The notes: generated by a model not told the origin, from the sequence alone. Shown: positions 9,649 to 19,321, counted from the stretch's first letter. The stretch: 64,000 nucleotides of DNA from Oxalobacter sp. (GCA_016291665.1 JAEEYE010000004.1:54731-118730), one strand, 5' to 3'. Made by a program: numbers and translations.

Positions 9649-11772
9649 TCAACATTTGGTGTCAACAGTATTGGCCGGGTTGGTAGTGGCCGTAAGGGGG
9701 ATGTAGGGTGATGCTGTAGGGAAGAGGTCACACCTTAAACCCGTCAATGCGCAGACAGCGATGTTCTGCTGGTTGTTGGCGGGCAGTGTAGCAGCAGCGT
9801 TTAAGGCTTTATCGATTTCCGGTAAGAAAGACTTGAATTCGGTATCGGGTACTTCCTTGGCCACCCCATAGTAATGGGCGAGCTTGTCAACGAGTGATTT
9901 AAAAGGGGAATCCCCTGTAAAGTCCATATGGGATTGGGCCCGTAAAAGCCGGGTTAAGTTTGTACTGACGCGTAAGTCCAAGAGGATGTTGACGGCGGAC
10001 TGCAACGTCCCTGAGCGGATGGCTTCATGGTCTTTCTGGGCAATAGCCAGACGTGGGGCAATGAGTGAAATGCCGTCGACCATCTTAACCGCCATTGTCA
10101 CAGGGGAAGGGATGGTGGTTGCGGTCGCCAAATCGGAAATGTCTTGCCAGATGCCTTTGACGATACCGCGGATGAATGAGTGGATCGAAATGGAACGGCA
10201 GATGCCCATGAAGATGATGGCAAAGAGGATACCAATACACTGGGAAATCTGCACATTGATGAAGGCCGTCATGTTGGCGGATCCTTGGTCAAACATCGTC
10301 AATGTCGCCATGGTCGTGAAAAAGAATGGGATGGAAGTCAGGCTCTTAAAGGGTGACTGCAGGTAAGTGCCAAAGTAAATCGCCATTGGGAAAAAGAGCA
10401 TCATCGCCATTTCAAAGCTGTGTGCCGATGGGAAGAGCCATAGCAGGTAGAGCCCGGCTGGCACGGCAGAAGCAGCGGTCATCCAGAACTGCCATTTCAA
10501 AAGGGGCACAGGCGTATCCACAGCAGAGAAGAAAAGGCAGTACATCCCACCCATCATCGGGGCTGCCCACATGGCGTTCCAGCCGGAGACAATCCACATC
10601 AAGGTGGTCAAGGTCACACAGGAAAACGCGGCAAAGGCAGATGCCCAGGCTTTGCGCTTGTCGACCATCAGGGAAATGGTGGAGACCTTGCTTTTCCTGG
10701 ATTCGGCATCGGGTTCCTTCCCTAAGATGCCTGCATTCATCTGTCGCCTTAACCCAAAACAGTCCTCTGAAATATCGACCAGGTAGTAGAGCTCATTCGT
10801 GAAGTTGGCAGAGAGCATCTCGTTCCAGTTGGATGCAGCGGTTATCACCGGAATGGCTTCGTCAATCTGACGGCGGATCCTGACGGCTTCGGTGTAATTG
10901 GTCTCATCGCCTTTGGCAATCCAAGCAGAGATGGTATCTAGGATGTCCCTGAGTTCTTGGGGGACGCCTTCAGGGGTTTTTGAGAGGTAACGCACCCTGT
11001 CGTCAATGGCTGACAAGACAGGGACCAGGGCAGCCAAGCGGTCCTGCATTGACCCTAATATATTATGGACCCAGCGGTGGTTGTCCGCTTCAAAGGGGAC
11101 ATGGGTGGTCAGAAGGCGTAGTTCAGTAATGGTTCCTGAGAGTTTGTTCAAGTTCGGGCGCTGGTCGGTGAATTCGCGCTTGTAGTCGATGATGTTCCGG
11201 ATGATCTGTGCAGTGTCTTTCAAGGCTTGGTCGAGCCGCATAATGACGACGTTGCCTGCCTGCGATGGGAAAATCAATTCATGTGCCAATGCCCCACAGG
11301 TGACGCCTACCCCGATTTCCTGGACACGGTTGACTGCCATATCAAAAAAGATCGGGAGGGTAATCTGCGACGCATCACTCATCGAAGGCATCGCGACAAT
11401 CCCGATTGTATAGCCCCCCAAGAGGAAGGCGTAGGTTCTGGGTGACCTATCGTGGAGAGCCACAAAGATCCAGAAGCCATACCAGAGGCCCAATGCCAAG
11501 GCAGCTAAGAGGGCGTAGTTGAAAAAGAGCGGCAGCAAAAGGACAATGCCCATGCCGCCGATGGCAGAACCAATGATACGGTAAAGTGCCTTGGATTTCG
11601 TCGCGCCGGCAAAGGTCTGTACCGTCACATAGGCGGACAGAAGCGCCCAGAATGGGCGTGGTAGGCCAATCCTTTGGGCTAGGTAAAAAGCGACCATCGC
11701 ACCGATGAATGTCTTCAATGAAAAGATCCATTCATCTTTCGTTGGGATGTTGAAGAAATTAAATTTCAGCAT
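9649..11772 (-). CDS. FUSC family inner-membrane protein, second copy
   Basis: MLKFNFFNIPTKDEWIFSLKTFIGAMVAFYLAQRIGLPRPFWALLSAYV; paralogous in layout to 7086-9146; start at 11772 overlaps the upstream marR end. Confidence 0.87.
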   Translation of the reverse strand: MLKFNFFNIPTKDEWIFSLKTFIGAMVAFYLAQRIGLPRPFWALLSAYVTVQTFAGATKSKALYRIIGSAIGGMGIVLLLPLFFNYALLAALALGLWYGFWIFVALHDRSPRTYAFLLGGYTIGIVAMPSMSDASQITLPIFFDMAVNRVQEIGVGVTCGALAHELIFPSQAGNVVIMRLDQALKDTAQIIRNIIDYKREFTDQRPNLNKLSGTITELRLLTTHVPFEADNHRWVHNILGSMQDRLAALVPVLSAIDDRVRYLSKTPEGVPQELRDILDTISAWIAKGDETNYTEAVRIRRQIDEAIPVITAASNWNEMLSANFTNELYYLVDISEDCFGLRRQMNAGILGKEPDAESRKSKVSTISLMVDKRKAWASAFAAFSCVTLTTLMWIVSGWNAMWAAPMMGGMYCLFFSAVDTPVPLLKWQFWMTAASAVPAGLYLLWLFPSAHSFEMAMMLFFPMAIYFGTYLQSPFKSLTSIPFFFTTMATLTMFDQGSANMTAFINVQISQCIGILFAIIFMGICRSISIHSFIRGIVKGIWQDISDLATATTIPSPVTMAVKMVDGISLIAPRLAIAQKDHEAIRSGTLQSAVNILLDLRVSTNLTRLLRAQSHMDFTGDSPFKSLVDKLAHYYGVAKEVPDTEFKSFLPEIDKALNAAATLPANNQQNIAVCALTGLRCDLFPTASPYIPLTATTNPANTVDTKC

Positions 11773-12244
11773 CCCGGTGTTCCTTAATTGAACTGTTGAG
11801 TTTCTGGAAAACCTCCTGGCAGACGGCAAACTCCTCATCCGTCATGTCTTTTAATAGCGTATTGCGTAGGTTGGCAAGTTCTGCTTCCAACGGCGTGACG
11901 ATGGCTTTACCCCGTTCTGTTAAGAAAAGCAGTTTCGCGCGGCGGTCGGTTTTGTCAGACCGGCGTTCGACATAGCCTGATGCGACGAGGTTGTCGATCA
12001 AACGGACAACGGAGGAAGGTTCCAGTCCCACATCTTCAGCCACAGCTGAGGGCCTGACCCCATCGCCCTGGCGGCTGATTGAGAGGACCGGCCATGCGGT
12101 GGCTTGTGTTAAGCCGTATTTCGAGGAGAGCTTGTCGCAGAGCGACTTGTAGGCACGTGACACACGGATGATCGTGGTCATCAGTTCCATTAAAGACTGT
12201 TCGTTGGCAAGCATAAGGGGACTGTTTAAAGTTTGACGGTGCAT
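11759..12244 (-). CDS. MarR family transcriptional regulator, second copy
   Basis: 'GVRPSAVAEDVGLEPSSVVRLIDNLVASGYVERRSDKTDRRAKLLFLTERGKAI'. Confidence 0.92.
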   Translation of the reverse strand: MHRQTLNSPLMLANEQSLMELMTTIIRVSRAYKSLCDKLSSKYGLTQATAWPVLSISRQGDGVRPSAVAEDVGLEPSSVVRLIDNLVASGYVERRSDKTDRRAKLLFLTERGKAIVTPLEAELANLRNTLLKDMTDEEFAVCQEVFQKLNSSIKEHRDAEI

Positions 12245-12248
12245 ATTA

Positions 12249-12260
12249 TTCGCATGCGAA
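12249..12260. promoter_or_regulatory. Candidate MarR operator: perfect palindrome TTCGCATGCGAA
   Basis: Directly upstream of the marR at 11759-12244; flanked by outer GTGCAT (12239) and ATGCAC inverted elements. Confidence 0.45.
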
Positions 12261-12366
12261 GTATTTTGTCAATTTGAATGCACCCTTGGGATGGGGTTTT
12301 GTTGCGGGTTGACAGCCTGGTGTGGCAGGCTATGCTTTACAGTGTTTGGGATTGATGGAGGTGGCA

Positions 12367-13035
12367 ATGCGAAGGTTTGCTTTGAAGATGCTCATTTGCG
12401 CTGCGGTGGCTGGTGCTGCTTTGCCGGTTATGGCGCAGCAGGGACGGTCGGTGGCATTTGATGCGCTAAAGCGCGGATGGGATCAAAAGACGGTTGCCGT
12501 TCCAGGTGGTGGCGTAAAGCCGTCTGTTGAAAAACTGGTCAGTGCTTTTTGTAAGGCATGGCCAACAAGGTCTTGCGCTGATATCCAGCTGTATCTGAAT
12601 GATCCCATGCGCTTCAAGGCTCTCTACAGCCAGAACAATGAGTCGGCTTATGCGGTGACGGTTGACCGTGGCAATGGATTCCTGATGGCAAGCGATGAAG
12701 GTGGGGATAGCCCGTATTTTTTTGCTACCCTATGGCGGAGGTCTAATGGACATACCCTATTGGGTATTCATACTGTGCAGCCTGTTGACCCGAATGTTGA
12801 TGTCCTACTTTTCTATGACTACAACCCGAAGACTGCGCAGCTTGTTCCTGAAAGGGCGGTCGCCGACTACCTGACAAGCCAGAAGTATGGCCAGGTTGAG
12901 ATGAATTGGGTCGAACTGCCAAGGAAGGGGAAGGATGTTGTGGTGACGGCCTATGGAAAGGAACCGGCTGTTTACTATACGTTTAGGTTCAATGGGTTAG
13001 GTTTTGATAAACCAGTTATTTCCTCTATGGAGTGA
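12367..13035 (+). CDS. Secreted hypothetical protein, paralogue 1
   Basis: Signal peptide MRRFALKMLICAAVAGAALPVMA; shares 'FDxLKRxW', 'AYAVTVDRGNGFLM', 'FRFNGLGFDKP' with the next gene. Confidence 0.7.
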   Translation: MRRFALKMLICAAVAGAALPVMAQQGRSVAFDALKRGWDQKTVAVPGGGVKPSVEKLVSAFCKAWPTRSCADIQLYLNDPMRFKALYSQNNESAYAVTVDRGNGFLMASDEGGDSPYFFATLWRRSNGHTLLGIHTVQPVDPNVDVLLFYDYNPKTAQLVPERAVADYLTSQKYGQVEMNWVELPRKGKDVVVTAYGKEPAVYYTFRFNGLGFDKPVISSME

Positions 13036-13062
13036 TGAGGTGTCTGGTTTGTTCTTTCGAGC

Positions 13063-13752
13063 ATGGGGGTGATAATGCGTCGGCGTTTTTTGAAATGGGT
13101 TGTGGCTCTGACCGTGACAGGTTCTTGTGCAGCATCATCTGTATTGGCGGAAAATGGGAAGTCGGTTTCATTTGAGTCGGTGAAGCGTAGTTGGAACCAC
13201 AAAGCGGTTATGGTCACTAGTGGTGGCCTAAAACCTTCAATCGAGAAGCTGACGGGAGCTTTCTGTCAGGTGTGGCCAACAATTCCTTGTCGCGATCTGC
13301 TGTTGTACCTGAAAGATCCAGAACGCTTTAATGCACTTCTTGGTAAGGATACTGGTTATGCCGTAACGGTCGATAGATCCAATGGTTTCTTGATGGTTGC
13401 GGATAACAAGGGGGGAGACAGTGCTTACCTGTATGCGACGTTGTGGCGCTTGAAAAATGGCCATACGTTATTCAGTGTGAAGACAGGACAGCCGGGAGGC
13501 GCACATAATATTGATGCTGTCGTGTTTTACGATTATGATCCCTCGACCAAGCGGTTATCACCAAACAAAAGACTGCATGACAGGCTGACAGCACCAGCCA
13601 TGGGCAAGATGCAGTGGATCCATCTGCCCAGAGAAGGTAAGGATATCAAAGTTTCTGGATACCATCCTAGTGTGCCCAAAGTCTATACGTTTAAGTTTAA
13701 CGGGCTGGGATTTGATGAGCCGACTGTATCTGATGTGAAGCAGTGGGATTGA
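13063..13752 (+). CDS. Secreted hypothetical protein, paralogue 2
   Basis: Signal peptide MRRRFLKWVVALTVTGSCAASSVLA (possible start 13075); collinear similarity to 12367-13035. Confidence 0.7.
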   Translation: MGVIMRRRFLKWVVALTVTGSCAASSVLAENGKSVSFESVKRSWNHKAVMVTSGGLKPSIEKLTGAFCQVWPTIPCRDLLLYLKDPERFNALLGKDTGYAVTVDRSNGFLMVADNKGGDSAYLYATLWRLKNGHTLFSVKTGQPGGAHNIDAVVFYDYDPSTKRLSPNKRLHDRLTAPAMGKMQWIHLPREGKDIKVSGYHPSVPKVYTFKFNGLGFDEPTVSDVKQWD

Positions 13753-13845
13753 AGGAGGGATAGCCACAATCCTGGATTGGAGCGAGCTAATCAAAGGTTA
13801 TATTATTTTACATAATACAAATTATGCGAAATTTTGTTGATGTGG

Positions 13846-14838
13846 TCAGTTAGGTTTATCTAGATGCTTAGCGTCACAATCAATGCTATTTTTTCGACAA
13901 CGCCAAAGTGCCATAGGATGGGATTTGATTCGTTCGAGGATGTCCTGTTCTTCGAACAAAAGTCCTGGTTGGTAATCTTTTTGGCTAAATCTTTCTAGAT
14001 ATTCCTTCTCTTCAGCTGTTAAGCTCAGAAGCTTTACGAGGTATTCTTTCGTTGGCTCTATCATCTTTCTTATATCATATTTTTTGTTCCGTTCTTCACG
14101 TGTAATAACCGGAAAGAGTTCTCTGCGAATTTTCTCGAATGTTAGACGACTAAGCGTAGAAAAATCTGAAATCTTCTTTGGGTTTTCCTGTGTGATTGAT
14201 GAATAGAAAACGATACTTTTTCTGAAGAGATCCTCTTGCTCTGCAAATAAATTTTGACCAATCATTTTATTGATGTCATAGAAATCTCTTGCAGCTGTTC
14301 TAGAGAGAAGTGCGTTGACTTTTGCTGCAAATATTTCCATTGGAGCAACACATATTATTGGAAATGTTCTGCCCAGAGCCTGAGTTTTAAGAAAGCGTAA
14401 ATCTGGTTCAAAGATATGTGCTCTCAATGAATAGTTAATCTCGATTTTAATGATGTCAGGATTTCCTCCAGTGTTCTGGTATCTGTATTCGAAGGCATCA
14501 AGGCTGTGGCTAAAACGGGAATTAGGAGACAATTCATATCGTTCAGATGCCATGTACTCCGAGATGATTTTAGTCACCTTTTTTCTGGCTTCCATCATGT
14601 TGTCCAACGGCAAGTTTGGTCTAAAGTCTAAGTCTATATCTACAGAGAGTCTTGGCAAGTCAAATACTGTCAGGTTGATTGCTGTTCCCCCCTTCAACAA
14701 CATGTGTTCTCTTAGATAGTCATCGATATTGAAGGTAGCAAGGATTTCCTTTAGGCGTAATACCTTTTCAAAGGTATCCCGATTGAACCCATATTGGCGA
14801 GCTGAATGTTCAAGTATTCCTGGGTTATATTGAGGCAT
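13846..14838 (-). CDS. AbiEii-type nucleotidyltransferase toxin
   Basis: 'MLLKGGTAINLTVFDLPRLSVDIDLDF' (G-G-T and D-x-D nucleotidyltransferase motifs), 'LLSRTAARDFYDINKM'. Confidence 0.83.
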   Translation of the reverse strand: MPQYNPGILEHSARQYGFNRDTFEKVLRLKEILATFNIDDYLREHMLLKGGTAINLTVFDLPRLSVDIDLDFRPNLPLDNMMEARKKVTKIISEYMASERYELSPNSRFSHSLDAFEYRYQNTGGNPDIIKIEINYSLRAHIFEPDLRFLKTQALGRTFPIICVAPMEIFAAKVNALLSRTAARDFYDINKMIGQNLFAEQEDLFRKSIVFYSSITQENPKKISDFSTLSRLTFEKIRRELFPVITREERNKKYDIRKMIEPTKEYLVKLLSLTAEEKEYLERFSQKDYQPGLLFEEQDILERIKSHPMALWRCRKNSIDCDAKHLDKPN

Positions 14839-15619
14839 CTGTCTCCTCCTCTAACCTCGTAGTTATAATTGATTGTGGAACAACAAGTTTCCATTTGTTA
14901 TTGAACTGCACTTCGCCGCTGTCTTTTGTTAAGTAGCGTTTGCTTTTACCGATTTTTGCTTCGCAGGCAGAAAAGAAATTATCAGATAATCCCATATTGT
15001 CCCGACAATCCCAAAGCATAAATCCGGCTTTTTGGAAGAGGAATTGATTATTGTACAAAGTTAGATAATGTATAAGTTTAGTTTCATTGATGGTACGTAC
15101 ACTTGTTATTAGTTCTTTAATTTCTTCAAGGCCAGAAAACCGATCCATATCTTTCAGACAATCTGCTATTGAGCGTTCAATATCTGTAACTTTGACGCCT
15201 CCGCTGTATGGGTATGTAACAATCCCTTCTGACAGTCGTGACTGTACATACCTATAAAAATAACCATCAAATTCAAAATCGCGAAACCGCGTCGAAGATG
15301 AAACAATTACTTCATAGGATACTTGATTAGAAATACCATGGTAGGTCATGGCTGAATGATGTGATACATATGATGATGGGGTGATGGCGCTGGCAATCTG
15401 ATAACGGTTTGCTATTGGTCCGCCATGTTCTGGACTGATGCAGGTATATAGATTATTACGAATTTTCTGAGCACGCCCTTGTGTGACCAAACGTTTGACT
15501 GCTGAGCGTGCAGATTCCATATTCGTGTAGTAACTTAAAACATTAGCAACTGTAAAAGTTGGTTGTTTTGCTACCTTTTCATATATGTCCATCGGGATAG
15601 CTTTGTTTAAATTTTTCAA
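14825..15619 (-). CDS. AbiEi-type antitoxin / wHTH regulator
   Basis: N-terminal wHTH (FTVANVLSYYTNMESARSAVKRLVTQGRAQKIRNNLYTCI); overlaps and precedes the AbiEii gene. Confidence 0.78.
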   Translation of the reverse strand: MKNLNKAIPMDIYEKVAKQPTFTVANVLSYYTNMESARSAVKRLVTQGRAQKIRNNLYTCISPEHGGPIANRYQIASAITPSSYVSHHSAMTYHGISNQVSYEVIVSSSTRFRDFEFDGYFYRYVQSRLSEGIVTYPYSGGVKVTDIERSIADCLKDMDRFSGLEEIKELITSVRTINETKLIHYLTLYNNQFLFQKAGFMLWDCRDNMGLSDNFFSACEAKIGKSKRYLTKDSGEVQFNNKWKLVVPQSIITTRLEEETDASI

Positions 15620-15624
15620 GAAGT

Positions 15625-15661
15625 GGTTTAAATATAAACTATATTTGACAAATAGTAAACC
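15625..15661. promoter_or_regulatory. Nested inverted repeat upstream of the AbiE-like operon, candidate autoregulatory operator
   Basis: GGTTTA (15625-15630) ... TAAACC (15656-15661) with an inner imperfect dyad CTATATTTG-A-CAAATAG. Confidence 0.5.
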
Positions 15662-15818
15662 AAATTATGTTTAGTATGGGGTGGCTGTCTGTAAATTTTC
15701 TGACAGTCGCTGTACTAGAGAAGGAATCTTTTTTAAGTTTTGAATGATGGACGCTTTCTTGTATAGTGTGATTGAGATGTTTTACTGCCCTACTTTTGCT
15801 GCTACTTGAAAGGAAAGA

Positions 15819-16403
15819 ATGATGACTGTGTTTAAACAGATAGACCGTACCGTCTCCCATCGCTTGATTAACCATGGTCCAACAGTTTTGGTAACGAGTC
15901 GTAGCAAGGACGGCAAACTTACCAATGTGATGACAGCTGCTTGGTCAACGCCCGTTGAAATGGATCCTCCACGGATTGTCGTCCTAATCAACAAGGAATC
16001 CTATACACGCGAATTGATTCTTGAGAGTGGTGTCTTTGGTATTTGTGTCCCTACAACGGCTTTTATTAATCAGGTGTATTCGATTGGCCATTCGACCGGT
16101 CGTGATGGTGACAAGTTTACCCGTTATGGCATTACCCCTGCCTTAAGCACTGAACTTCAGATTCCAGTCATCGAGCAAGACTGTATCGCCTGGCTGGAAT
16201 GCAAACTCATCCCTGAAGAGCACGCACAGGAAAAGTACGACACCTTCTTTGGTGAGGTGGTCTCAGCCGCTGCTGACCCGACTGTCTTCATTGACAACCA
16301 TTGGCATTTCACGGATGAGAACAAGGACAAACATTCTATCCATCACTTGGGTGGGGGTAACTTCTACCGTTGCTGTGACTTGATGACAGCAAAACAACTC
16401 TAA
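15819..16403 (+). CDS. Flavin reductase family (FMN-binding split-barrel) protein
   Basis: 'PTVLVTSRSKDGKLTNVMTAAWSTPVEMDPPRIVVLINKESYTRELI'. Confidence 0.85.
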   Translation: MMTVFKQIDRTVSHRLINHGPTVLVTSRSKDGKLTNVMTAAWSTPVEMDPPRIVVLINKESYTRELILESGVFGICVPTTAFINQVYSIGHSTGRDGDKFTRYGITPALSTELQIPVIEQDCIAWLECKLIPEEHAQEKYDTFFGEVVSAAADPTVFIDNHWHFTDENKDKHSIHHLGGGNFYRCCDLMTAKQL

Positions 16404-16426
16404 TCTGTTCTTATTCTATCGGTGGC

Positions 16427-17341
16427 ATGAACGTCAGGCATTCCCCTGCTGTCGGCTATCTGCTTGCGTTGGTTGCCACCATCTTGTGGAGTACTGTCTT
16501 TCCTTTGGTACGCGCCCTGCCGCCAGACCTCTCACCCATTGAGCTTTCGTTCTGGCGGTGGCTCTTCACTAGCCTAGGGCTCTTGCCTTTCGTACTGGTT
16601 GCCTTGAAGCGCCATTGGCTCTTGGTCTTAAAGAACTGGCGCTGGATGGCGCCTGCCGGTATCTTGGGACTTTCTGCTTATAGCCTCTTGATGTTTGAGG
16701 CGGGTCATACGACGAATGCGACCAACATGGCATTGTTTGCCGCAACGGCGCCTATTTCAATGGCCATCCTCTCACGGATTGTTTTCAGGGAGCGTTTCTC
16801 CTGGACGCAGTATATCGGTTTGGCCATTGCCATTTCCGGTGTCTTCGTCTTGGTGTTGCGCGGTGAGTTGTCTTTGCTTACCCAACTGGAGTTCACCATA
16901 GGTGACATCTGGATGCTTTTGGCGGCGACATTCTTTGCGGTCTACAGCATCCTGATCCGGCGCCGCCCGGCTTATCTGCCGCAGAACCTCTGCATGGCTG
17001 GCATGATGTTTTTCGCTATGCTGACATTGAGTCTTCCAATGGCAACGGTCATTGCACGACCAACGTACCATCTGCCTTCTACATCAGTTCTCTTGGTCAT
17101 CCTTTATATCGCCATCATCCCGACGTTGGTTGGCTACCTACTCTGGAACCGGTCGGTTGCGCATATCGGTGCGGCACGTGCCGGTGTCGTCTACTACAGC
17201 ATCCCACTCTTTAGTAGCATTGAAGCAGTTATCTTATTGGGTGAAGAGATTGCGATGTCCCAAGTCATTGGAGGCATCCTGATTATTGGTGGGATCCTGC
17301 TCTCATCGTTGAGTGTCCTCCGGCAGATGTTCTGCCGTTAA
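16427..17341 (+). CDS. EamA/DMT family transporter
   Basis: Ten hydrophobic segments, 'ATILWSTVFPLVRALPPDLSPIELSFWRW'. Confidence 0.88.
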   Translation: MNVRHSPAVGYLLALVATILWSTVFPLVRALPPDLSPIELSFWRWLFTSLGLLPFVLVALKRHWLLVLKNWRWMAPAGILGLSAYSLLMFEAGHTTNATNMALFAATAPISMAILSRIVFRERFSWTQYIGLAIAISGVFVLVLRGELSLLTQLEFTIGDIWMLLAATFFAVYSILIRRRPAYLPQNLCMAGMMFFAMLTLSLPMATVIARPTYHLPSTSVLLVILYIAIIPTLVGYLLWNRSVAHIGAARAGVVYYSIPLFSSIEAVILLGEEIAMSQVIGGILIIGGILLSSLSVLRQMFCR

Positions 17342-17344
17342 AAC

Positions 17345-18301
17345 TTATTCTTGCCTGAAGCGATTTTCTGCCGTCTTGACACTGTAGGAGGCCAAATCAG
17401 ACCCGGAGGAATACAGGTCATCCAAGAAAGCCTTTTCATTATCCAGATCGCTTTCAGGGACTTCCCGCCACCAGTGTTTACTGTTGCCCGATGTGCCATC
17501 GTCCCAACGGTACCCATTGGCTTTCAATGTGTCCTTTGCATCAAACGGTGCCCCGAATGCATGGACGATAACGCTTTTCTTTTCTGCATTTTCCAAGAGG
17601 TTCCTGAAAGCGTCTGGTCGCTTATGCATGAACCATGCCAAGGCTAAACAGTCGGTCGACGCCCGGTGGGCATCATAAAAATACCCGATGGCATGCAACA
17701 GCTCTTCCTGGCGGTGGCTTGGGAAGCCTAGGTCCATCCAGTCGATGCCTTTTAGGGAGCAGGCCCAGCGCAGGTCATTGAATGTTGTAAAGCGTTTTTC
17801 AAAAAACGGCCGGTCAAACCCGGCATTATGGGCAATGACCAAAGTGGTGCCATCGAGTAAGTCCTTGACTTTTGACCGGTTGATCTTTTGTCCCTTGACA
17901 TCCTGGTCGGTAATCCCAGTTAGTTTGACCACTTCAGGCGGAATGGGTTTTTGGGGATCTTCATATTCACTGAAAATGGCGTCAATGGATGTAAGCCTGC
18001 CTTTTGAAGGTGAAAACGAAGCCTTTACCAGTCCCAGTTCAATGATGGTCTCGTTAGTTTGGTTAAGGCCTGTTGTTTCCGTATCTAAAAAGACAACGGT
18101 TTCTTCATCCCCTACTTTCTCAGCCAGCTTGTAAGGGAGAGTGATTCCTTTTTTGGTGATTGGAACCCGTTCGATGATTTTAAAGTCCGGGTTATCCCCA
18201 ATGACTTCCTTAAGGCGTACCCTGATTTCATCTGTTTTGTCTTCATTGACGGTTGTATCTTCAAAGAAGTCCAGTTGTTGTCCCAACATATAGCCGGCCA
18301 T
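17345..18301 (-). CDS. 3'-5' exonuclease (DnaQ-like DEDD fold)
   Basis: ExoI 'VVFLDTETTGL', ExoII 'LVIAHNAGFDRPFFE', ExoIII 'HRASTDCLALAW'. Confidence 0.83.
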   Translation of the reverse strand: MAGYMLGQQLDFFEDTTVNEDKTDEIRVRLKEVIGDNPDFKIIERVPITKKGITLPYKLAEKVGDEETVVFLDTETTGLNQTNETIIELGLVKASFSPSKGRLTSIDAIFSEYEDPQKPIPPEVVKLTGITDQDVKGQKINRSKVKDLLDGTTLVIAHNAGFDRPFFEKRFTTFNDLRWACSLKGIDWMDLGFPSHRQEELLHAIGYFYDAHRASTDCLALAWFMHKRPDAFRNLLENAEKKSVIVHAFGAPFDAKDTLKANGYRWDDGTSGNSKHWWREVPESDLDNEKAFLDDLYSSGSDLASYSVKTAENRFRQE

Positions 18302-18334
18302 ATCGTGATCCTCTCCAAACTTTGTTTGCCCACG

Positions 18335-19297
18335 TCATTCGATGCGCAGTGTTTCCTGGTCAAGGCCGGCTTTGACCGCCCCATAGCCGACTGCGGTACC
18401 AAACTTCTTGAGCAACCTGTCGCCAAAATTGTCCTTGATGCTGTAGTTGACGACATCCTTGGCTTTGAATTCATCTTCAGCAATGCTGCGCACCGTGCCG
18501 TAGCCATCGGCTAAACCGAGCTTGACGGCATCTTCCCCAACAAAGACGAGCCCTGTAAAGAGCCGGCTGTCGTCTTTCAAGCGTTTGCCGCGCCCTTCCT
18601 TGACGGCGTTGATGAACTGGACATGGATTTTGCCTAGCATATCCTTGGCATAAGTGACCTGTTCAGGTGACTGGGGACTGAAGGTATCCAAGAAGCCTTT
18701 ATATTTACCGGCTGTCAAAAGACGTCGTTCAACTCCTACCTTGTCCATCAGGCGGTTTACACCAAAACCGTTAATCAACACACCAATGGAGCCGACTAAG
18801 CTTGCTTTGTCCACATAGATCTTGTCAGCGGCGGCGGCAATATAGTAGCTGCCTGATGCACAGATATCTTCAACGGCGGCATAGACGGGTTTTTCAGGAT
18901 GTTTCTTCTTGAGCCGCATAATTTCATCATAAACCATGCCCGATTGGACTGGGCTGCCACCTGGGCTGTTGATTTTCAGGACAATTCCTTTTACATCATA
19001 CTCTTCGAATGCTTTATTCAACGCTTTCATGAGGTTTTTGGCTGACGCATTGCTGTTGGCAGAAATGGTTCCTTTGACCTCAATCATGGCGGTATGTGGT
19101 CCACTTGATGCTTCTTTGCCGTTAGAACTTCCGATGCTCTTGATAATTATAAAAAATAGTATAATCAATAAAATAGATGTGACTTTGAAGAAAATACTCC
19201 AACGTCTTTTCAAGCGTTGCTCTTTGAGGAATGCCTGGGCAATTTGCTCCAACCCTTGGTTTTCTGTTTTATCCGGTGTTTTATTCTCTTCGCTCAT
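18335..19297 (-). CDS. sppA: S49 family signal peptide peptidase
   Basis: 'VLKINSPGGSPVQSGMVYDEIMRLK', 'VEDICASGSYYIAAAADKIYVDKASLVGSIGV'. Confidence 0.88.
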   Translation of the reverse strand: MSEENKTPDKTENQGLEQIAQAFLKEQRLKRRWSIFFKVTSILLIILFFIIIKSIGSSNGKEASSGPHTAMIEVKGTISANSNASAKNLMKALNKAFEEYDVKGIVLKINSPGGSPVQSGMVYDEIMRLKKKHPEKPVYAAVEDICASGSYYIAAAADKIYVDKASLVGSIGVLINGFGVNRLMDKVGVERRLLTAGKYKGFLDTFSPQSPEQVTYAKDMLGKIHVQFINAVKEGRGKRLKDDSRLFTGLVFVGEDAVKLGLADGYGTVRSIAEDEFKAKDVVNYSIKDNFGDRLLKKFGTAVGYGAVKAGLDQETLRIE

Positions 19298-19321
19298 GGC
19301 GTCACTCTCTTTTTGTGTTCT

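Noticed and set aside
14450-14719. 89-aa plus-strand ORF inside the AbiEii gene
   Set aside because: Antisense to the nucleotidyltransferase active-site region; no independent coding evidence.
17345-18301. Second dnaQ (polymerase epsilon) paralogue
   Set aside because: It has the DEDD exonuclease motifs but a different N- and C-terminal architecture; called only as a generic 3'-5' exonuclease. The gene at 46698-47426 is the better dnaQ.
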